Assembly: GCF_004138325.1 (NCBI RefSeq)
Contig: NZ_SBLB01000001.1
Location: 1 to 64,000, forward strand
Length of the DNA stretch: 64,000 bases
Origin: Spirosoma sordidisoli
GTDB taxonomy: Bacteria; Bacteroidota; Bacteroidia; Cytophagales; Spirosomataceae
Direction: 5' to 3'
This document shows positions 61,330 to 64,000 of this stretch, piece after piece. The notes below the pieces were generated by a model. It had not been told where the DNA came from, ran no database searches, and saw only the letters and a program-made list of their open reading frames with translations. A program made the translations under genes and the position numbers. Numbering within the stretch: position 1 is the stretch's first letter; every line of letters begins with the position of its first letter.

Positions 61330-62375
61330 CTCTCGCTTTCACGATCTGCTCTGTCAATTACCTGGCCCAGGCGCGTACGCTGGGTGACTCGCTGCGGCAG
61401 ACCAACCCGGACTATCGATATATCATCGGACTGGTCGACAAGCTCAGCGAAGCTAATTTACCCGGCGAACTGGTGCCGGATTACACCATGCTGGAGGTCG
61501 ACCAGATCGGTATTCCTGATTTCGCGGCCATGTGCGACCGGTATGACATCACCGAACTGAACACCGCCGTAAAGCCATTTTACATTGACTATTTCTATAG
61601 GGAATACCCAGATGCCACCGAAGTCATTTACTTCGACCCGGATATTATCGTTTACCAGCCCCTGCGTAAGTTAGATCAGGATCTGAAGCAGTACAGCCTG
61701 GTACTGACCCCCCATACCTGTTCGCCAACGCCAGACTGGGAGCGTCCTAATGAGCAGCACCATCTGAACACGGGTATATTTAACTTAGGATTTATTGGAC
61801 TTCGTAATGATAGTATAGCCAGGCAATTCGTATCTTGGTGGAAAGACCGGCTGGTGTACGAATGTCGAATTGATTTGTGCGAAGGTCTCTTTGTCGATCA
61901 GCATTGGGTTAACTTTGCTCCCGTTTACTTTGACAACGTATTGATTGAGCAGCACCTGGGCTATAATGTTGCCTACTGGAATCTGCACGAACGAATACTT
62001 GCCAAAGACGAAGCTGGTCAGTGGGTTGTAAACGGTCCGGATGATCGTCCAGCCGAATCGTTACAGTTTTTTCATTACAGTGGTTACAACCCCTCCCGCC
62101 CCGATGAGGTCTCTAAATATCAGACCCGGTACACCTTTGCCCAGGAAGCCGCAACGGCTGCCGTACGGCCCGAGCGGCAACGGCCCGAGCGGCAACGGCC
62201 CGATGCCAGGCCCTTGTTCGACCTGTATCGCGACCGATTGTTAGCGAACTACAATGATCAGTACCGGCAGTACCCCTGCATTTACATAAAACCCCCGGTA
62301 GTATTGCGGTACCAGCGGGTCCGAAAATTACTGAAAGCACCGTTCAACCGAGTTATTGCGCGTTTAGAATCGTAG
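61326..62375 (+). CDS. Glycosyltransferase, GT-A type
   Basis: 349 residues, overlapping the previous gene by four bases (ATGA). FTICSVNYLAQARTLGDSLRQTNPDYRYIIGLVD and EVIYFDPDIIVYQPL, which holds a DxD metal site, mark a GT-A enzyme in the style of GT8-like proteins; HHLNTGIFNLGFIGLRN continues the pattern. Residues about 279-293 repeat RPERQ twice and then start RPDARP: an in-frame 15-base DNA repeat. The donor and acceptor are unknown. Confidence 0.85.
   Translation: MTLAFTICSVNYLAQARTLGDSLRQTNPDYRYIIGLVDKLSEANLPGELVPDYTMLEVDQIGIPDFAAMCDRYDITELNTAVKPFYIDYFYREYPDATEVIYFDPDIIVYQPLRKLDQDLKQYSLVLTPHTCSPTPDWERPNEQHHLNTGIFNLGFIGLRNDSIARQFVSWWKDRLVYECRIDLCEGLFVDQHWVNFAPVYFDNVLIEQHLGYNVAYWNLHERILAKDEAGQWVVNGPDDRPAESLQFFHYSGYNPSRPDEVSKYQTRYTFAQEAATAAVRPERQRPERQRPDARPLFDLYRDRLLANYNDQYRQYPCIYIKPPVVLRYQRVRKLLKAPFNRVIARLES
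62166..62195 (+). repeat. In-frame 15-bp tandem repeat
   Basis: CGGCCCGAGCGGCAA occurs twice in a row (62166-62180, 62181-62195) and a third partial copy follows. It encodes RPERQ repeats in a linker of the glycosyltransferase, where copy changes would keep frame. Confidence 0.85.
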
Positions 62376-62382
62376 AAATTGT

Positions 62383-63432
62383 ATGGGTTTCCGACCAGGC
62401 TCCGAATGGCACCAGTTCCGAACACTCTGGACATATAGATACCGAAAGTATACTCATATTGCCGGTAAATTCGTGTCTTTTGCGTTAAAGTATATCCACC
62501 TGCAGCGGCTCAAACTAAAAGCGGGTGGGCGACCGCTGGTGGCTATTATCCTGTCGGAACAGATGGGCGACATCATTGCCTGCGAACCCGTGGCGCGGGA
62601 TGTGCGCCAGCGCCATCCGGATGCGTACATCATTTGGGTAGTTCGGGAAGCGTACATAGAGCTGGTTAAACACCACCCCGACCTGGACGGTTACCTGGTC
62701 GAAAAATGCCCCAGTGAACGGATGTGGCTTATTCGTTCCGGCATCTACGACAAGGTATATAATCTGCACATATCGCACCGAAAATGCAAGTACTGCCCCG
62801 AGGATCCAATCAATCCAACGGCGGATCAGATCGGCCTGACGTTCGATAACTACTACCACCGGGGCGACCTCTTGTACATGTTTTCGCAGGCAGCCGGTTT
62901 ACCAGCCCTGACCGACGAGCCCAGAATGTACATTCCGGAACCAGTACGGGAGCGGGTAGCGTCGTTGAAACTACCAGCCCGCCCCATTGTGATACATTGC
63001 CAGTCGAGTCATGTGCTGCGCGACTGGCCAGCTGAGAACTGGAACCGGCTCGTACAGTGGCTCATCGATACGTACCGCTACCCCGTCGTCGAAATAGGCC
63101 TTAAACCCGTTGTGCATATCAACGACAGTCAGTACATCAGCGTTTGTGGTCAATTAAATCTGCTCGAAACGGCTGAAGTCATCCGCCACGCCCGCCTGTT
63201 TGTCGGTATCGACAGCGGTCCGGCCCATATGGCTAATGCCGGCGGCACCGAAAGTGTGCTGTTGCTCGGTAAACTTTTTGATTTTGTGGACTACCTGCCC
63301 TATTCAGGTCGTTATAAACGGGGAGAGGGCGTAACGATCCTGAACAAGTTTGGGTACCCGTGCGCCGAATTGCCCTACGAGTGGGTACAACAGGCTGTGG
63401 CACAACGGCTTGGCCAGCCAAAATTTGTATGA
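62383..63432 (+). CDS. Family 9 (heptosyltransferase-like) glycosyltransferase
   Basis: 349 residues. A basic N-terminal extension (about 1-50) precedes the GT-B fold: VAIILSEQMGDIIACEPVARDVRQRHPDAYI, then in the C-terminal half IVIHCQSSHVLRDWPAENWNRLVQWL and the GT9 signature FVGIDSGPAHMANAGGTESVLL. HRKCKYCPEDP (about residue 127-136) contains two cysteines in a CxxC spacing that is not part of the GT9 core. It probably adds a heptose or related sugar. It overlaps the next gene by four bases. Confidence 0.9.
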   Translation: MGFRPGSEWHQFRTLWTYRYRKYTHIAGKFVSFALKYIHLQRLKLKAGGRPLVAIILSEQMGDIIACEPVARDVRQRHPDAYIIWVVREAYIELVKHHPDLDGYLVEKCPSERMWLIRSGIYDKVYNLHISHRKCKYCPEDPINPTADQIGLTFDNYYHRGDLLYMFSQAAGLPALTDEPRMYIPEPVRERVASLKLPARPIVIHCQSSHVLRDWPAENWNRLVQWLIDTYRYPVVEIGLKPVVHINDSQYISVCGQLNLLETAEVIRHARLFVGIDSGPAHMANAGGTESVLLLGKLFDFVDYLPYSGRYKRGEGVTILNKFGYPCAELPYEWVQQAVAQRLGQPKFV

Positions 63433-64000
63433 ACCATTCTTCGCCGGTCAGTGTGGCCGTTGTCATACCCGTCTATAAAACGTCGCTTACCGAATACGAA
63501 CGCATCTCTTTTGTGCAATGTGTTTCAGTACTAGGTAATTATCCTCTTTTACTGGCCAGTCCGCATAACCTTGATATTTCCGAATACCGTAAAATATACC
63601 CAACTTTACGGGCGAAAACGTTCGACGAAGCTTACTTTGCTGATATACAGGGCTATAACAAGCTAATGTTGTCCGAAGAATTTTATCAGGCTTTTGCCGA
63701 AACCGAGTATATGCTTATTCACCAACTGGATGCATTTGTCTTTCGGGACAGTTTGACAGACTGGTGTCAACTGGGCTATGATTACATAGGAGCTCCCTGG
63801 CTGCGCGATCGCGATTTTTACAACTGGCGCGACAAAATGTGGTTTCAGGTCAAGCAGCGCATAGCCACCTGGCTCGACTTGAAAAAGCCGGATGGGATGA
63901 CTCCCCGGGAAATCATCAGTCTCAATGGAGTAGGCAACGGGGGTTTATCACTACGGCGGATACCCGCTATGCTTCGGGCGCTCCGGGCATTCCGAAGTAA
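63429..64000 (+). CDS. DUF5672-like protein, cut by the window end
   Basis: 190 codons are present and the frame is still open at 64000. VAVVIPVYKTSLTEYERISFVQCVSVLGNYPLLLASP, YNKLMLSEEFYQAF, YMLIHQLDAFVF, YDYIGAPWLRD and NGVGNGGLSLRRI match DUF5672, a GT-A-like family found in surface glycan loci. The ATG overlaps the stop of the GT9 gene (ATGA). The final in-frame codon is Ser, so the visible TAA at the very end is out of frame. Confidence 0.88.
   Translation, partial: MNHSSPVSVAVVIPVYKTSLTEYERISFVQCVSVLGNYPLLLASPHNLDISEYRKIYPTLRAKTFDEAYFADIQGYNKLMLSEEFYQAFAETEYMLIHQLDAFVFRDSLTDWCQLGYDYIGAPWLRDRDFYNWRDKMWFQVKQRIATWLDLKKPDGMTPREIISLNGVGNGGLSLRRIPAMLRALRAFRS

Overview
The window looks like ordinary chromosome from a member of the Bacteroidota, most likely Cytophagales of the Spirosoma type. 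Grounds: a SusC/SusD pair, DUF5723- and DUF5916-type surface proteins, a two-domain Nfu protein, a fused PheA, GC-rich genes with AT-rich spacers, and repeated matches to the Bacteroidota promoter (-33 TTG, -7 TAnnTTTG) placed sensibly before genes. No rRNA, CRISPR array, prophage, transposase or clear insertion sequence was seen. There is one tRNA (Ala, anticodon GGC).

Left part (1-16.5 kb): an HMG-CoA reductase with an unusual N-terminal region and a heptanucleotide repeat touching its start codon; a family 2 glycosyltransferase followed at once by a secreted PQQ/haem c dehydrogenase; a secreted TIM-barrel glycosidase-like protein converging on an SGNH hydrolase; a small heat-shock protein; a gluconate-type permease directly behind a lone mcrC nuclease gene that lacks mcrB; and a SusC/SusD outer-membrane uptake pair ending in a strong terminator.

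Middle (16.5-48 kb): mainly housekeeping genes, with recG, nfu, rplU-rpmA, aroE, pheA, a topoisomerase IV subunit B gene, tex and a cold-shock gene. Among them are a hotdog thioesterase divergent from a ComA-like phosphosulfolactate synthase (a candidate step to cysteate and sulfonolipids), a DedA protein, a GH25 lysozyme, a 1-Cys peroxiredoxin, a NarL-type two-component system, a GIY-YIG protein, an NlpC/P60 lipoprotein, a Gfo/Idh/MocA oxidoreductase, an AraC-SDR pair, an N-carbamoylputrescine amidase, a secreted protein of unknown family, a ROK kinase plus SIS isomerase pair, and a cytoplasmic sulfite-oxidase-like enzyme.

Right part (48-64 kb, running off the end): a co-directional surface-polysaccharide locus. 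It has a very large SLBB outer-membrane export protein, a Wzz-like chain-length protein, a Wzm/Wzt ABC exporter whose ATPase carries a C-terminal extension, a sugar aminotransferase, a GT-C-like membrane protein, a WbqC protein, a NeuD-like acyltransferase, GT4, GT9 and other glycosyltransferases, a membrane O-acyltransferase and a truncated DUF5672 gene. Several of the last genes overlap by 4 bases or abut. Together they would make, decorate and export a polysaccharide containing an aminodeoxy sugar.

Nothing here is clearly a new defence or mobile system. The best leads are the orphan mcrC, the repeat at the HMG-CoA reductase start, the ComA homologue, the composite polysaccharide exporter and the unknown secreted protein at 40.8-42.4 kb. 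All functional calls come from reading the sequence, with no database search.
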